64,000 bases of DNA. Source: an uncultured Dehalococcoidia bacterium. Lineage in GTDB: Bacteria; Chloroflexota; Dehalococcoidia; Lucifugimonadales; UBA1123. The stretch covers positions 921,273 to 985,272 of the forward strand of contig CATOSI010000001.1 in assembly GCA_951812505.1 (NCBI GenBank). Reading direction: 5' to 3'. Under the pieces are notes generated by a model, which saw only the letters and a program-made list of their open reading frames with translations, was not told the DNA's origin and made no database searches. Below, piece by piece: positions 1 through 8,360 of this stretch. Both the position numbers and the translations under genes were made by a program. Each line of letters opens with the position of its first letter. The first letter of the stretch is position 1.

Positions 1-695
1 CGGGAAGATCGGACAATTCTGCCGCCGTCCGGGACGCTTTCATCCTCTTCAATACTATGGATGTCGGCACACCTGTCGTCGGCTTCTTCGCTTACGCCGA
101 CGAATATCTCGTCGGCGAGTCCGATTGGGCGCAGTAGATTCTCCCTGACGTAGTCGCGGAAATCGGAGCCGGTGACGGCCTCTATGAGCACGGCGGCGAC
201 CCAGTGGGCGGCGGTACCGTGATAGTGGACCCTGGAACCGGGTGTCCACTCAAGGGTGAAGTCGCTGACCGTCTTTCTGAGAAGATCGTGGTCTTCCCAC
301 GCCTCCTCGGGGACCTCCGCATTCGGAAAGCCACCCTGATGGGTGATGACCTGGAACAGAGTTATGTCCCCCTTCCCGTTTGCCTCGAATTCTGGAACGT
401 GATCAGAAATCTTGTCCGCGAACCGGAGCTCGCCGGACTCGACAAGCTGCCACAGCGCCGCGGTCACTATCACCTTGGTCTGGGAAAACATGAGCCAGAG
501 AGTCTCATCGTTTGCGACTATGGCGTCCGGGGTGATGCGAGCGTCTCCAAATGTGGCAACCCTGGCCAACCTGCCATGCCGGGCGACCGCGTACTGAGCG
601 CCCGGATAACGGTTGTCCGATATGTGTCGTTCGATAAGGCTGTCCAGTATGGAGAGCCTATCGGGATCGAGTCCGACGGATTCAGGGGTGGACAT
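1..695 (-). CDS. Beta-lactamase-family serine hydrolase (partial, C-terminus outside window)
   Basis: The frame is open from an ATG at 695 down to base 1, so about 231 N-terminal residues are present and the C-terminal part lies outside the window. The Ser-x-x-Lys nucleophile/base pair of the class C beta-lactamase/esterase family is visible as S71-Q-T-K74. A tyrosine in the context VHYHG near residue 160 sits where the family's second catalytic motif (Tyr-x-Asn-like) falls. The region THQGGFPN fits the common 'HxSGLP' motif of the family. No signal peptide is evident, so a cytoplasmic esterase or amidase-like hydrolase is more likely than a true beta-lactamase. Substrate cannot be told. It lies 75 nt downstream of an aminotransferase on the same strand and may be co-transcribed. 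Confidence 0.85.
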   Translation of the reverse strand, partial: MSTPESVGLDPDRLSILDSLIERHISDNRYPGAQYAVARHGRLARVATFGDARITPDAIVANDETLWLMFSQTKVIVTAALWQLVESGELRFADKISDHVPEFEANGKGDITLFQVITHQGGFPNAEVPEEAWEDHDLLRKTVSDFTLEWTPGSRVHYHGTAAHWVAAVLIEAVTGSDFRDYVRENLLRPIGLADEIFVGVSEEADDRCADIHSIEEDESVPDGGRIVRSS

Positions 696-770
696 GGCAA
701 GTGGAGCGGGAGTCAGTAATGCCGTTGTCATTAGTCATACCTTCCTTGGAATGGGAATTGCCGGGCCGAA

Positions 771-2024
771 TCAGTCCGCAACTCTTCTGAATGCGGTTGC
801 CAGTCTCGGCCCCACTTCCGCCATCTGCTCGACCGACGCGCTGCTGAAAGCGAGACGGAGATACCTGTCGTGGGACTTGCCGGGATCGTTGAAGAACGTG
901 ACGCCGCTTGGGAATATGAGGCCCTCTTCGGCAGCAGCCTCTCTGACGTCGGACGCAGACGCGCCGATACACTCCAGCCAGAGGAAGAAGCCGCCGTCCG
1001 GTCGGGTGAATTTGACATACGGTCCGCAGTGGTCTTCCAGAGAGTCGCACAGGGTCCTGCACTTGAGAGCGTAGAGTTCTCGCATTTCCTCCACGTGCAT
1101 CTCGAGGGCGCCGGACTCGACATAGCGAGCCATCGCCCTGAGCAGGATGGGGCTCGTGCCCATGTCGAATCTTACTTTCGACAATGCGCTGGTTATGTCC
1201 GGCCTCGCCTGTACCCAACCTATCCTCAAGCCGGTAGCGGCGACCTTGCTGAAGGAGCCCACTCTCATCACCCCGTATCCGTCGGACATCGCATAGAGAG
1301 AGGCCGGCGGCGGGTTGTCGAAATAGAGTTCACTGTATGCGCCGTCTTCTACAAGCAGAACGCGATGGCTTGCGCATAGTTCGATAAGAGCCCTGCGCCG
1401 GGCGGCGGACATAGTGACGCCGGTGGGGTTGTGGTAGTCGGGAATGGTGTAGATCATCTTGACGGTCTTCCCTGCCTGATCACATTCGGCCAGAGCAGTC
1501 GCCACCGCTTCAAGTGACATTCCATCTTCGTCAATCGGGACCTCGATAATCTCGGCAGAGTAGGACCGGATCGTCTCGACGATGCCGGAAAAGCTCGGCC
1601 CCTCGACTATGGCCGCGTCTCCCGGATTGATGAACGCCTTCGCAATGTTGTCCATAGCTGCCGAACTACCGTTGTGGATGATGAAGTTGCTGGCGTCCAA
1701 GTCCAGACCTTCGATGCGGTTCTGGCGTTCAGCCATCAGCTCCCTCAAGCCGTCGTAACCCATCCAGCCGCCATAGACCATGGCGTCGTCGGCTTCTTCG
1801 TCCAGGACGGCGTTCAGAGCGTCCCTGAATTCCTCGGTCGGAATGGTGGGCGCGTCTGGAATGCCGCCGCCAAGGGGGATAAGGTCGGGATACTCGGATG
1901 GGAGCGTCCATGTCCAACCTGCATCGTTCGGGTCGCCGACGCCGGCCATCCGCGCGGCGTCGGAGGCCAGGTTGCTTAATGGCGTTTCAGTCCAGACTTT
2001 CCGTGAAGTCTCATTCGTCTGCAT
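771..2024 (-). CDS. PLP-dependent aminotransferase, class I/II (2-aminoadipate/MocR-type fold)
   Basis: This is a 417-residue fold-type I aminotransferase. The Schiff-base lysine is K260 in the motif GSFSK, the cofactor-contacting HNPTG motif is near residue 198, and VLLVEDGAYSELYF contains the Asp/Tyr pair that binds the PLP pyridine ring and phosphate. Architecture and motifs resemble LysN/2-aminoadipate and kynurenine aminotransferases, but the amino-donor specificity cannot be read from sequence. The ATG at 2024 was chosen because GGGGTG lies about 8 nt before it; an upstream TTG at 2066 is in frame but has no such site. It lies 105 nt downstream of the redoxin gene on the same strand. 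Confidence 0.88.
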   Translation of the reverse strand: MQTNETSRKVWTETPLSNLASDAARMAGVGDPNDAGWTWTLPSEYPDLIPLGGGIPDAPTIPTEEFRDALNAVLDEEADDAMVYGGWMGYDGLRELMAERQNRIEGLDLDASNFIIHNGSSAAMDNIAKAFINPGDAAIVEGPSFSGIVETIRSYSAEIIEVPIDEDGMSLEAVATALAECDQAGKTVKMIYTIPDYHNPTGVTMSAARRRALIELCASHRVLLVEDGAYSELYFDNPPPASLYAMSDGYGVMRVGSFSKVAATGLRIGWVQARPDITSALSKVRFDMGTSPILLRAMARYVESGALEMHVEEMRELYALKCRTLCDSLEDHCGPYVKFTRPDGGFFLWLECIGASASDVREAAAEEGLIFPSGVTFFNDPGKSHDRYLRLAFSSASVEQMAEVGPRLATAFRRVAD

Positions 2025-2129
2025 CTTCACCCCGTTGCCCGCGGTCGCGGGAGCACTAGCGTACAAACCGTTGCGACGATTGTAACGGAAATAAGGTGGC
2101 GACTGACAGCGGTGCGGAACTTTGTCGGA

Positions 2130-3191
2130 TCAAGAGCCCAGCGCCTCGACTTGTGCGAGCACTGTTTCGGCAGGAGGCCGACTGGTGTAGTTCTCGTTTA
2201 CCTGCTTCCATCGAATGATGCCGTCGGCGTCTATCACGAATGTCGAAGGGTGAGGCAGCTTGCCGTTTAAGATGCCATATTTTCCGACCGTTTCCCGTGA
2301 AGCGTCGTACAGGATGGGGAACTTGATTTCCGGCCTGTCCGGGATGTAGGACACGCCACTGAAGTCGTCGGTGCTTATCGCGAAGAACTGAGCTCCCGAT
2401 TCCACTATCCGATCTTCGTACTGTGACAACTCTCCAAGTTGCCTCTGACAGTACGGTCACCAGAAGCCCCGGTAGAAGACGAGAACAGTCGTCCTCCCTC
2501 GGAACTGCTCCAGGCTGTACTCTTCGCCGTCTATGGATGGGAGCGTGAACGGATGGGCAAGGTCACCGATGTTAACTCCGAATTGCGCGGCGGTCTGGCC
2601 TGCGCTTTCGGTCTGCTGCGGCGTGGGAGTCGCCGGAACAGGTGTGGGCGTGGGTGCCGGGGTCGGAGTATTGGGAACTCTTGTGGCCGTGGGAACCGCG
2701 GTTGCGGTCGGGACTTCCGTGGCCATCGGAATGGGAGACGGCGGGACGGCTGTCGCTGTGGCGGGAGCGGACGTGGGTGAAGCAGGCAGCACGGTCGCAG
2801 GCAATGAGGTCGGCGTATCTGGCGTGGGAACAGGTGTTGAGGCTGCAGGCGCAGGTTCCCGCGTCGGTACGGGTGTCCCGGTCGGTGCTGAGGCTGCGGT
2901 CGGAGCCGCTGTCAGGGTTGGAATCTGGGTAGGCTGTTCAACAGCCCGTGATACCGGTGCGGGCGTTGGCACTGGCGCCGGGGTATCCTCCGGCTCAGGC
3001 GTCGGAGGGTTCGGACTAGGGGTCGGGGTCGCTACCGAGACATCCGACTCTTCAACAGACTGTTCCTGCACGACAGTGACATTTGAACAGGCGAAGAGAA
3101 TGGCAGCGGCGGCAAATGCAGATGCTACAACAAGTGCAACTCCCCGCCAAATTTCGTTTCGAGTAATCAATATGCGCCCGCCGTTAACCAT
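2130..3191 (-). CDS. Selenocysteine-containing AhpC/TSA-type redoxin lipoprotein (in-frame UGA at 2457-2459)
   Basis: Two same-frame open stretches, 3191-2460 and 2456-2130, are separated only by a TGA at 2459-2457. Reading through gives 353 residues: a lipoprotein signal (lipobox ILFAC, near residue 35), a Pro/Thr-rich linker of about 150 residues built from PTP/ATA repeats, and a redoxin domain. The active site reads FYRGFW-U-PYC. Family relatives have FYRGxWCPYC, so the UGA replaces the first (peroxidatic or resolving) cysteine with Sec at residue 245. A SECIS-like hairpin follows immediately. TGA is used as an ordinary stop by other genes here, so the code is not reassigned. The protein would be a surface-anchored thiol/selenol peroxidase or reductase. 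Start: ATG at 3191; a GTG at 3215 is also in frame. The alternative is a pseudogene, which the intact downstream domain and hairpin argue against. Confidence 0.85.
2417..2459 (-). promoter_or_regulatory. Putative bacterial SECIS element with its UGA codon
   Basis: On the minus strand the UGA (2459-2457) is followed after one base by CGTACTGT (2455-2448), which pairs perfectly with ACAGTACG (2424-2417). A four-base CAGA bulge follows, then an upper stem GGCAAC (2443-2438) pairing with GTTGTC (2430-2425; one G-U). The apical loop is TTGGAGA. The loop begins 19 nt after the UGA and contains the GG that SelB-binding bacterial SECIS loops carry. Bacterial SECIS elements lie inside the coding region just after the UGA, as here. 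Pairing was done by eye. Confidence 0.75.
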
Positions 3192-3250
3192 TCCGTACCT
3201 GTAATACGCCGACACTCTGTGAGCGGATTGTTGTGGGCGTCCGAAGATGC

Positions 3251-3279
3251 TTGACCATTATCCCATCCGAATCTACACT
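3251..3279 (+). promoter_or_regulatory. Probable sigma-70 promoter of pncB
   Basis: TTGACC (3251-3256) and TACACT (3274-3279) are separated by exactly 17 nt. The start codon of pncB is 28 nt past the -10 box. The site lies in the divergent gap between pncB and the redoxin gene. Confidence 0.6.
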
Positions 3280-3306
3280 TTGCCCAACCCATCGAGGGAA
3301 TAAGCA

Positions 3307-4674
3307 ATGCCCCCGAATTCCTCTTCAGACTCCCTATTCACAGACCTCTACCAGTTGACCATGGCGCAGTCATATTACCAGAGCGGCCAGACCGAACGCG
3401 CCACATTCAGCCTCTTTTTTCGGAATTTCCCTACGAAAAGGGCTTATTACGTGTTCTGCGGACTGGAATCGGCTGTGGAGTACCTGGAGAACCTAGAGTT
3501 CTTCGAGGAGGATATAGACTCTCTGGACTCGCTCGGCATATTCGACGCCGAATTCCTAGGATATCTAGGAAAACTAAGATTCACCGGCGACGTTCGGGCG
3601 ATGCGCGAGGGGGAGGTCTTCTTCGAGAACGAGCCGGTGATGGAGGTCAGCGGGCCGATTATCGAGTGCCAACTGGTGGAAACTTTCCTGCTGAATCGAG
3701 TAAATCTCGAATCAATGCTGGCGACGAAGGCGGCGCGCGTCGTGGACGCCGCCGCAGGGAGGAGCGTCGTGGATTTCGCCACGCGGCGCACGCACGGGCT
3801 GGACGCGGGGATGAAACAGGCCAGATCCTCATATATAGCAGGTTTCGACGGCACCAGCAACGTCGCTGCCGCCACTGAATTCGGCATTCCGGCAGTTGGG
3901 ACGATGTCCCACTCATTCATATCGTCGTTCGGGGACGAGAGAGAAGCGTTTCGCGCCTATGCCAAATCGTTCCCTGACTCCTCCACTTTGCTGGTGGACA
4001 CGTATGACACGCTGGGCGGCGTAGCAAACGCGATAGCGACAGCGAAGGATATGGAAGCGGGAGGGCATCGCCTTCGCGCGATTCGCCTGGACAGCGGCGA
4101 CCTGGAATCTCTGGCCCGCAGCAGCAGGGCGATGTTGGATGAATCCGGTCTGGATTACGTCCAGATACTCGCGAGCGGCGGGTTGGATGAATACCCGATA
4201 TCCGACCTGCTCAAGAGTGAAGCGCCTATTGATGGATTCGGGGTCGGCACGCGAGTTGGGGCGTCGGCTGACGCGCCATACACGGACTTCGTTTACAAGC
4301 TGGTCGAATACGACGGAAAGCCGATAATGAAGCTCAGCGAGGACAAAGTTAATCTACCGGGGGCTAAGCAGGTGAGCAGGCATATAGGTTTTGATGGAAC
4401 AATGAGGCTCGATATGATACACCGAGCCGACGAATACGCTTCAGGCAGAGGCGGTGAGCCGCTTCTACTGCCAATGATGGAGAATGGAGAGCGGACACGC
4501 GCGCTACCGTCGCTCGATGAGATACGAACCTTCCATTCACGAAGAGCGGCCATGCTGCCTTCGGGTCTGCAAGGACCGGAACCCGAGGGCCGCTATCGCG
4601 TCCGAGTGTCGGATCATCTGGCGGAACTACGAGAAGAGACTATGGAGCGAATCCGGGCGAGCGGAAGCGGATGA
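3307..4674 (+). CDS. pncB: Nicotinate phosphoribosyltransferase
   Basis: This 455-residue enzyme joins nicotinate to PRPP, with ATP hydrolysis, to make nicotinate mononucleotide in the NAD salvage (Preiss-Handler) pathway. The N-terminal TDLYQLTMAQSY motif, FATRRTHGLDAG, the AVGTMSHSF segment with the histidine (H202) that is transiently phosphorylated in this family, and RLDSGDL and GVGTR phosphate-binding segments are all present in order. Length is normal for bacterial NAPRTases. GAGGGA precedes the ATG by about 8 nt and a good promoter lies just upstream. Its stop overlaps an upstream ATG of the next ORF, suggesting co-transcription with the carboxymuconolactone-decarboxylase-like gene. 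Confidence 0.95.
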   Translation: MPPNSSSDSLFTDLYQLTMAQSYYQSGQTERATFSLFFRNFPTKRAYYVFCGLESAVEYLENLEFFEEDIDSLDSLGIFDAEFLGYLGKLRFTGDVRAMREGEVFFENEPVMEVSGPIIECQLVETFLLNRVNLESMLATKAARVVDAAAGRSVVDFATRRTHGLDAGMKQARSSYIAGFDGTSNVAAATEFGIPAVGTMSHSFISSFGDEREAFRAYAKSFPDSSTLLVDTYDTLGGVANAIATAKDMEAGGHRLRAIRLDSGDLESLARSSRAMLDESGLDYVQILASGGLDEYPISDLLKSEAPIDGFGVGTRVGASADAPYTDFVYKLVEYDGKPIMKLSEDKVNLPGAKQVSRHIGFDGTMRLDMIHRADEYASGRGGEPLLLPMMENGERTRALPSLDEIRTFHSRRAAMLPSGLQGPEPEGRYRVRVSDHLAELREETMERIRASGSG

Positions 4675-4703
4675 CCGGGGTTCCAGCAGAAAGGATTGCG
4701 GAA

Positions 4704-5270
4704 ATGGCAAGGGTGCAGTACGTAGAGCGGGACCAGTTGAACGAAGACGGTCAGCGGATATTCGACCATATAGCGGAGACTCGCGGCAGCATCGAGCCGA
4801 GCACGCCGATGCCCAATTCGTTCAGGGCGCTGATGAACAGTCCGAGGGCCGCCGAGGCGGTAGGACAGTTGGGGGAGTACTTGCGACTGCATACGACGCT
4901 GGACCCGGTGGTGCGCGAGATAGCGATAATCAGCGTAGCGCGGCACACGAACAGCGACTACGAATGGGCGCATCACGAACCCATCGCGCGGGAAGTGGGG
5001 GTCAGGCCGCAGGTCATCGAAAGCATTCGCACAGGCCGGGCGCCGATGGGACTCCCCGCCAAAGAGGGAGTCTTCGCGCAGGCGGCTAAGGAACTGGTGC
5101 TCAACGGAGACCTCACCGACCGCACGTTCCAGGCAATCGAACACCTGCTTGGACCGCAGGCGGTGGTGGAGTTCGTAACGCTGGTGGGCTACTACGCGAT
5201 GCTGTCAGTCGCGCTGCGCGCGCTGGGAATAGAGTTGGACGAGGGGTTGGAGTCGGATCTGGATGCTTGA
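4704..5270 (+). CDS. Carboxymuconolactone decarboxylase-family protein
   Basis: This 188-residue all-helical protein belongs to the CMD/AhpD-like superfamily. The core helix pair is seen in LDPVVREIAIISVARHTNSD followed by YEWAHHEPIAREVG. The Cys-x-x-Cys of true AhpD peroxidase adaptors is absent and is replaced by the Glu/His pattern of the non-redox branch, so a decarboxylase-like or unknown role is more likely than peroxide defence. The ATG at 4704 was preferred because AAAGGA lies about 9 nt upstream. An in-frame ATG at 4671 overlaps the pncB stop and would add 11 residues. It is probably co-transcribed with pncB, though no functional link is obvious. Confidence 0.8.
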   Translation: MARVQYVERDQLNEDGQRIFDHIAETRGSIEPSTPMPNSFRALMNSPRAAEAVGQLGEYLRLHTTLDPVVREIAIISVARHTNSDYEWAHHEPIAREVGVRPQVIESIRTGRAPMGLPAKEGVFAQAAKELVLNGDLTDRTFQAIEHLLGPQAVVEFVTLVGYYAMLSVALRALGIELDEGLESDLDA

Positions 5271-5320
5271 GGCGACGCATTCGATCAGTAAAACTCCATT
5301 TTCTTGATACAGACGTGTGG

Positions 5321-6079
5321 TTAGGCCATATCAAGGGAATAGAGATTTCTATTCTGCATGGCCCAGGAAAAGATAGCCATCTCAACATCTACGGGCGTGA
5401 ATTCTCGCTCTGTCATCTCCTCATCAACATCTTGATAGTGGTACCCACCTTCATTGAGAGAATCAGCTATACGCCTACACTCAGGAACAAATTCATCAAT
5501 GTATAATCTCTTGTTGTAATCGTAGCCACCTTCAGGGGAAGAGGGTACTACTAGTCTTCCATTTGCAGCGAACACAAACTCCATATTCGCGGTCCATTCT
5601 AAGATATGCTGGATCTCGTCGGGCTGAATTTCCTCACCGAAGAATCTAGCCACATAACGATCAATTATAGGAACATATTCCCGCCCATATAGGAATGAGG
5701 CAATCGCAGTAGCAGACGGCAGACGGCAGTAACCAATGTCAAGATGATCAATTACCTGCCTTAGATTTTCATAATCATTAAATGGGCACATATCCAGAAG
5801 TTCCCTTGAATATGTGAAATCATTACCTTCTCTTCCAAGAAGAAGTTGGGGATACGTGTTTAGACCATCTGCATATGTCGGGTTTTTCCAAGTGTATACT
5901 GTCACCAGAGAATTATGTAGCGTCTCAGCATGATCATTATCTAAAGCAGTGATAGTTTCTATCCTAATCTGCTCTATCCTTTCCTCGGCCGCCCCTCTAT
6001 CTTGACCGCCCCATGTGTAATGTTCGCGGTTCTCTATGAACCAATCGGCTACTTCACCAGGAATGATCGGAATTACCAG
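5321..6079 (-). CDS. Hypothetical protein in an AT-rich patch, apparent CTG start
   Basis: The family is not recognised. The frame is open from just after the aldo-keto reductase stop to 5321. The first conventional start, GTG at 5905, gives only 194 residues, but the frame upstream reads as convincing protein (WFIENREHYTWGGQD and so on) with no ATG, GTG or TTG. AAGGAG at 6093-6088 sits 8 nt before a CTG at 6079, which would give 252 residues. The protein is acidic with no signal peptide or membrane segment. The stretch is visibly more AT-rich than its neighbours and uses codons such as ATA and AGA, which suggests horizontal acquisition. The start is uncertain; the 5321-5905 portion is secure. 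Confidence 0.6.
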   Translation of the reverse strand: MVIPIIPGEVADWFIENREHYTWGGQDRGAAEERIEQIRIETITALDNDHAETLHNSLVTVYTWKNPTYADGLNTYPQLLLGREGNDFTYSRELLDMCPFNDYENLRQVIDHLDIGYCRLPSATAIASFLYGREYVPIIDRYVARFFGEEIQPDEIQHILEWTANMEFVFAANGRLVVPSSPEGGYDYNKRLYIDEFVPECRRIADSLNEGGYHYQDVDEEMTEREFTPVDVEMAIFSWAMQNRNLYSLDMA

Positions 6080-6084
6080 GATCT

Positions 6085-7035
6085 CTACTCCTTAACTATT
6101 GCCTTGATTTCGTCGCGCTCGGAGGGGGAGAGTTCCCAGTCGGCGGCGGCTACGTTTTCCTGGATTTCTTCGGGGCGGCGGGTGCCTACGAGGGCGACGG
6201 AGACTGTTGGCTCAGAGGCCACCCATGCGAGCGCGAGCTGGGCGACAGAGAAGCCTTTGTCGCCGGCCATCTCTTTCAGGGTGTCAACCTTCTTCAGGTT
6301 GTCCAGGAAGTTCTGGCCTTTGAATATCGGCTGGCCGAATGCCATTAGACTGCGCCGCCAGTCGTCCTCCTCGAAGGTTGTTTCCGGGGTCATCGTTCCA
6401 GTCAGGAGGCCGTGCGCCAGTGAGCCATAGGCCATGATTCCCATGCCGTTGTCCGCGCAGAACGGGATTATCTCCGGCTCCGGTCGCTGGTCGAACAGGT
6501 GATAGCCGACCTGGTTGGTGACTATCGGGAACACGTCGAGGCAGTCCGACATCTGCTGCGGGCTGAAGTTGCTCACACCGCCGTAACGAATCTTGCCCTG
6601 CTCCTGAAAATCCGCGAAGGCCTCCATAGGTACGGACATGGGGCGCGACTCGTCGGGCCAGTGGATGAGGAAGAGATCAAGATAGTCGGTCTGGAGACGA
6701 GACAGGCTTTCATTCAGCGACTTCTCTAACGACTCGCGCGAACTGTCCCGTCGCCTGCCGCCGCCCTCCTCGTCCCAGGGGATGCCCGCCTTGCTCACGA
6801 CAACAACATCTCCCCTCCTGCCCTCCAGGGCTCGACCAAGCAGTTTTTCGCCCTCGCCCCAGCCGTAAACCGCCGCAGTGTCGAACAGTGTTACGCCGAG
6901 GTCGATAGAGGCGTGCACGGCCCTGACGACTTCATTGTCGTCGAACGAGCCGTAGTGACCGCGTCCCATGGGCCAGCCGCCGAATCCGACGACAGAGGTT
7001 TCAAGGTCGGAGTTACCGAACTTCTTGTAGCGCAT
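6085..7035 (-). CDS. Aldo/keto reductase
   Basis: This is a 316-residue NADPH-dependent (beta/alpha)8 oxidoreductase. Family marks in order are VGFGGWPMG at the N-terminus, LFDTAAVYGWGEGEKLLG with the catalytic Asp and Tyr, VVVSKAG with the catalytic Lys, DLFLIHWPD with the catalytic His, GVSNFS, and the C-terminal cofactor segment SVALVGTRRPEEI. It resembles the yeast-type/YajO subgroup; substrate unknown. The ATG at 7035 is preceded by GGGGAGA, whereas the longer reading from 7080 has no ribosome site. The stop is followed 5 nt later by the CTG proposed for the next gene, so the two are probably co-transcribed. Confidence 0.92.
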   Translation of the reverse strand: MRYKKFGNSDLETSVVGFGGWPMGRGHYGSFDDNEVVRAVHASIDLGVTLFDTAAVYGWGEGEKLLGRALEGRRGDVVVVSKAGIPWDEEGGGRRRDSSRESLEKSLNESLSRLQTDYLDLFLIHWPDESRPMSVPMEAFADFQEQGKIRYGGVSNFSPQQMSDCLDVFPIVTNQVGYHLFDQRPEPEIIPFCADNGMGIMAYGSLAHGLLTGTMTPETTFEEDDWRRSLMAFGQPIFKGQNFLDNLKKVDTLKEMAGDKGFSVAQLALAWVASEPTVSVALVGTRRPEEIQENVAAADWELSPSERDEIKAIVKE

Positions 7036-7073
7036 AGCTGTCTCTCCCCATTCAGTATGAGGGGATTTATTCA

Positions 7074-7112
7074 CCCTCACCCCAGCCCTCTCCCCTGTGG
7101 GAGAGGGAGTCT
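7074..7112. repeat. Intergenic palindromic repeat (CCCTCTCCC type)
   Basis: CCCTCTCCC and GGGAGAGGG (7086-7107) form an inverted repeat around CTGT, preceded by ACCCTCACCCCAG. Sequences of this form are common extragenic repeats in high-GC genomes. It lies between two minus-strand genes and could also act as a weak terminator, but there is no T-run. Confidence 0.55.
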
Positions 7113-7192
7113 GTTACTTGGCATTCATAGCTGACTGCACGTTTTACCTACCCCTGTGAGCCCATCGAGGGAGAGGGGACTTTTTCGTCAGC

Positions 7193-8242
7193 CTAAGCTG
7201 GTTGCTGGTGAACCTGAACCTTCACCGAGCCGCTATTCTTGTCGTAAGCGGTCTCGAACGCTGTCTGTATGTCGTCCAGGCCGTACTTGTGCGTGACCAT
7301 CTGCTCGATGGACGCCCTGCCGGAGGACATCATGTCGATTGCCACTTCGTAATCATGGCGTCCGTCGAGCACGTTGTAGCAGGAGGAGAAGACGAACTGC
7401 TGCTCCTTGAGCATCGGCGTGAGGAAGTCAAACTCGAACGGACGACGGAAGCCGCCGATTATGACGATTCTGCCCTGAATCCGTGTCACTTCGACCGACT
7501 GGTGCATAGTCGCCGACTGGTGGCCGCCGACGGTCTCGACCGTCATGTCGGAGCCTCGGCCGTCGGTGGCCTCCGCGATTGCATCCCAAAGCTCGGGGCC
7601 ACGGTCGGAGTAAACCTCGTCGGCGCCGACCAACTTGGCCATGGTCGCCTGCTGCTCGTATCTCGCGGACGCGATTACCTTTCCAGCCCCCAGACCTTTG
7701 GCGGCGGCGATAGCTGTCAGGCCGATGTTCCCGGACCCGAGTACGGTGACTACCTCGCCGCCTTTCAGGTTTCCAAGCCTGATACCGTGAACGGACACGG
7801 CCAGAGGCTCGACCAGCGCGGCGTCCTCCCAGGACATCGAGTCGGGCACAGCGTAGCAGCCTATCGCCTTGCGTTTCATGTACTCGGCAAATCCGCCGCC
7901 CTCAGAGGGAGCCATATTCTGGCACGCCCTGAACTGTCCCTGCCGACAGTACCAGCAGGTAGTGCAAGCGCGACCATGTCCGATAATCTCGACCGCGACG
8001 CGCTTGCCCAGCATGTCCGGGTCAACACCCTCACCTATCTCTACTATCTCACCGGCGACCTCATGTCCCGCCGGTAACTGGTCAGGTTCGGTCTTGTCCA
8101 CATTCATCTGCAAGTCCGAACCGCAGATTCCCACAGAGCGGACTCGCAGGATCATATCGCCGGGCCCCGCTTCCGGCTTGGGGATTTCCCTGACTTCCAT
8201 CCGTCCTTCACCGTCGAAGAAAGCGGCCTTCATCGTCGCCAT
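7193..8242 (-). CDS. Zinc-binding alcohol dehydrogenase (MDR family, threonine/sorbitol dehydrogenase-like)
   Basis: This 349-residue medium-chain dehydrogenase carries both zinc sites. Catalytic ligands are in GICGSD and PAGHEVAGE. The structural zinc ligands are in the CTTCWYCRQGQFRAC segment (C-x2-C-x2-C-x7-C). The NAD(P) Rossmann turn is VLGSGNIGL. It oxidises a secondary alcohol or polyol; the substrate cannot be told. AGGAG stands 8 nt before the ATG at 8242. Next to an HpcH-type aldolase and an aldo-keto reductase, a role in sugar-acid or polyol catabolism is a reasonable inference. Confidence 0.92.
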   Translation of the reverse strand: MATMKAAFFDGEGRMEVREIPKPEAGPGDMILRVRSVGICGSDLQMNVDKTEPDQLPAGHEVAGEIVEIGEGVDPDMLGKRVAVEIIGHGRACTTCWYCRQGQFRACQNMAPSEGGGFAEYMKRKAIGCYAVPDSMSWEDAALVEPLAVSVHGIRLGNLKGGEVVTVLGSGNIGLTAIAAAKGLGAGKVIASARYEQQATMAKLVGADEVYSDRGPELWDAIAEATDGRGSDMTVETVGGHQSATMHQSVEVTRIQGRIVIIGGFRRPFEFDFLTPMLKEQQFVFSSCYNVLDGRHDYEVAIDMMSSGRASIEQMVTHKYGLDDIQTAFETAYDKNSGSVKVQVHQQPA

Positions 8243-8299
8243 TTTTCGCGCTCCTAACTTATCTTTCGGTTATCCCATTCCGCTGACGCGGCGACCTGT

Positions 8300-8327
8300 G
8301 GATTCCCGTTTTCACGGGAATGACGAA
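8300..8327. repeat. ATTCCCG-type palindromic repeat, copy 1
   Basis: ATTCCCGT (8302-8309) pairs with ACGGGAAT (8314-8321). It is followed by GACGA, as in copies at 10032, 16467 and (reverse orientation) 44348. Short extragenic hairpin repeat. Confidence 0.6.
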
Positions 8328-8360
8328 TAGAGCTAAGGCCCAGTGCGCCATGAGAGGGTT

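Noticed and set aside
2457..2459. In-frame TGA taken as a frameshift or pseudogene
   Set aside because: The frame is continuous without indel, the downstream domain is intact, and a SECIS-like hairpin follows.
2533..3204. Plus-strand frame of 223 codons rich in Val/Gly
   Set aside because: It is the complement of the Pro/Thr stalk of the redoxin lipoprotein; codon-poor repeats on the other strand explain it.
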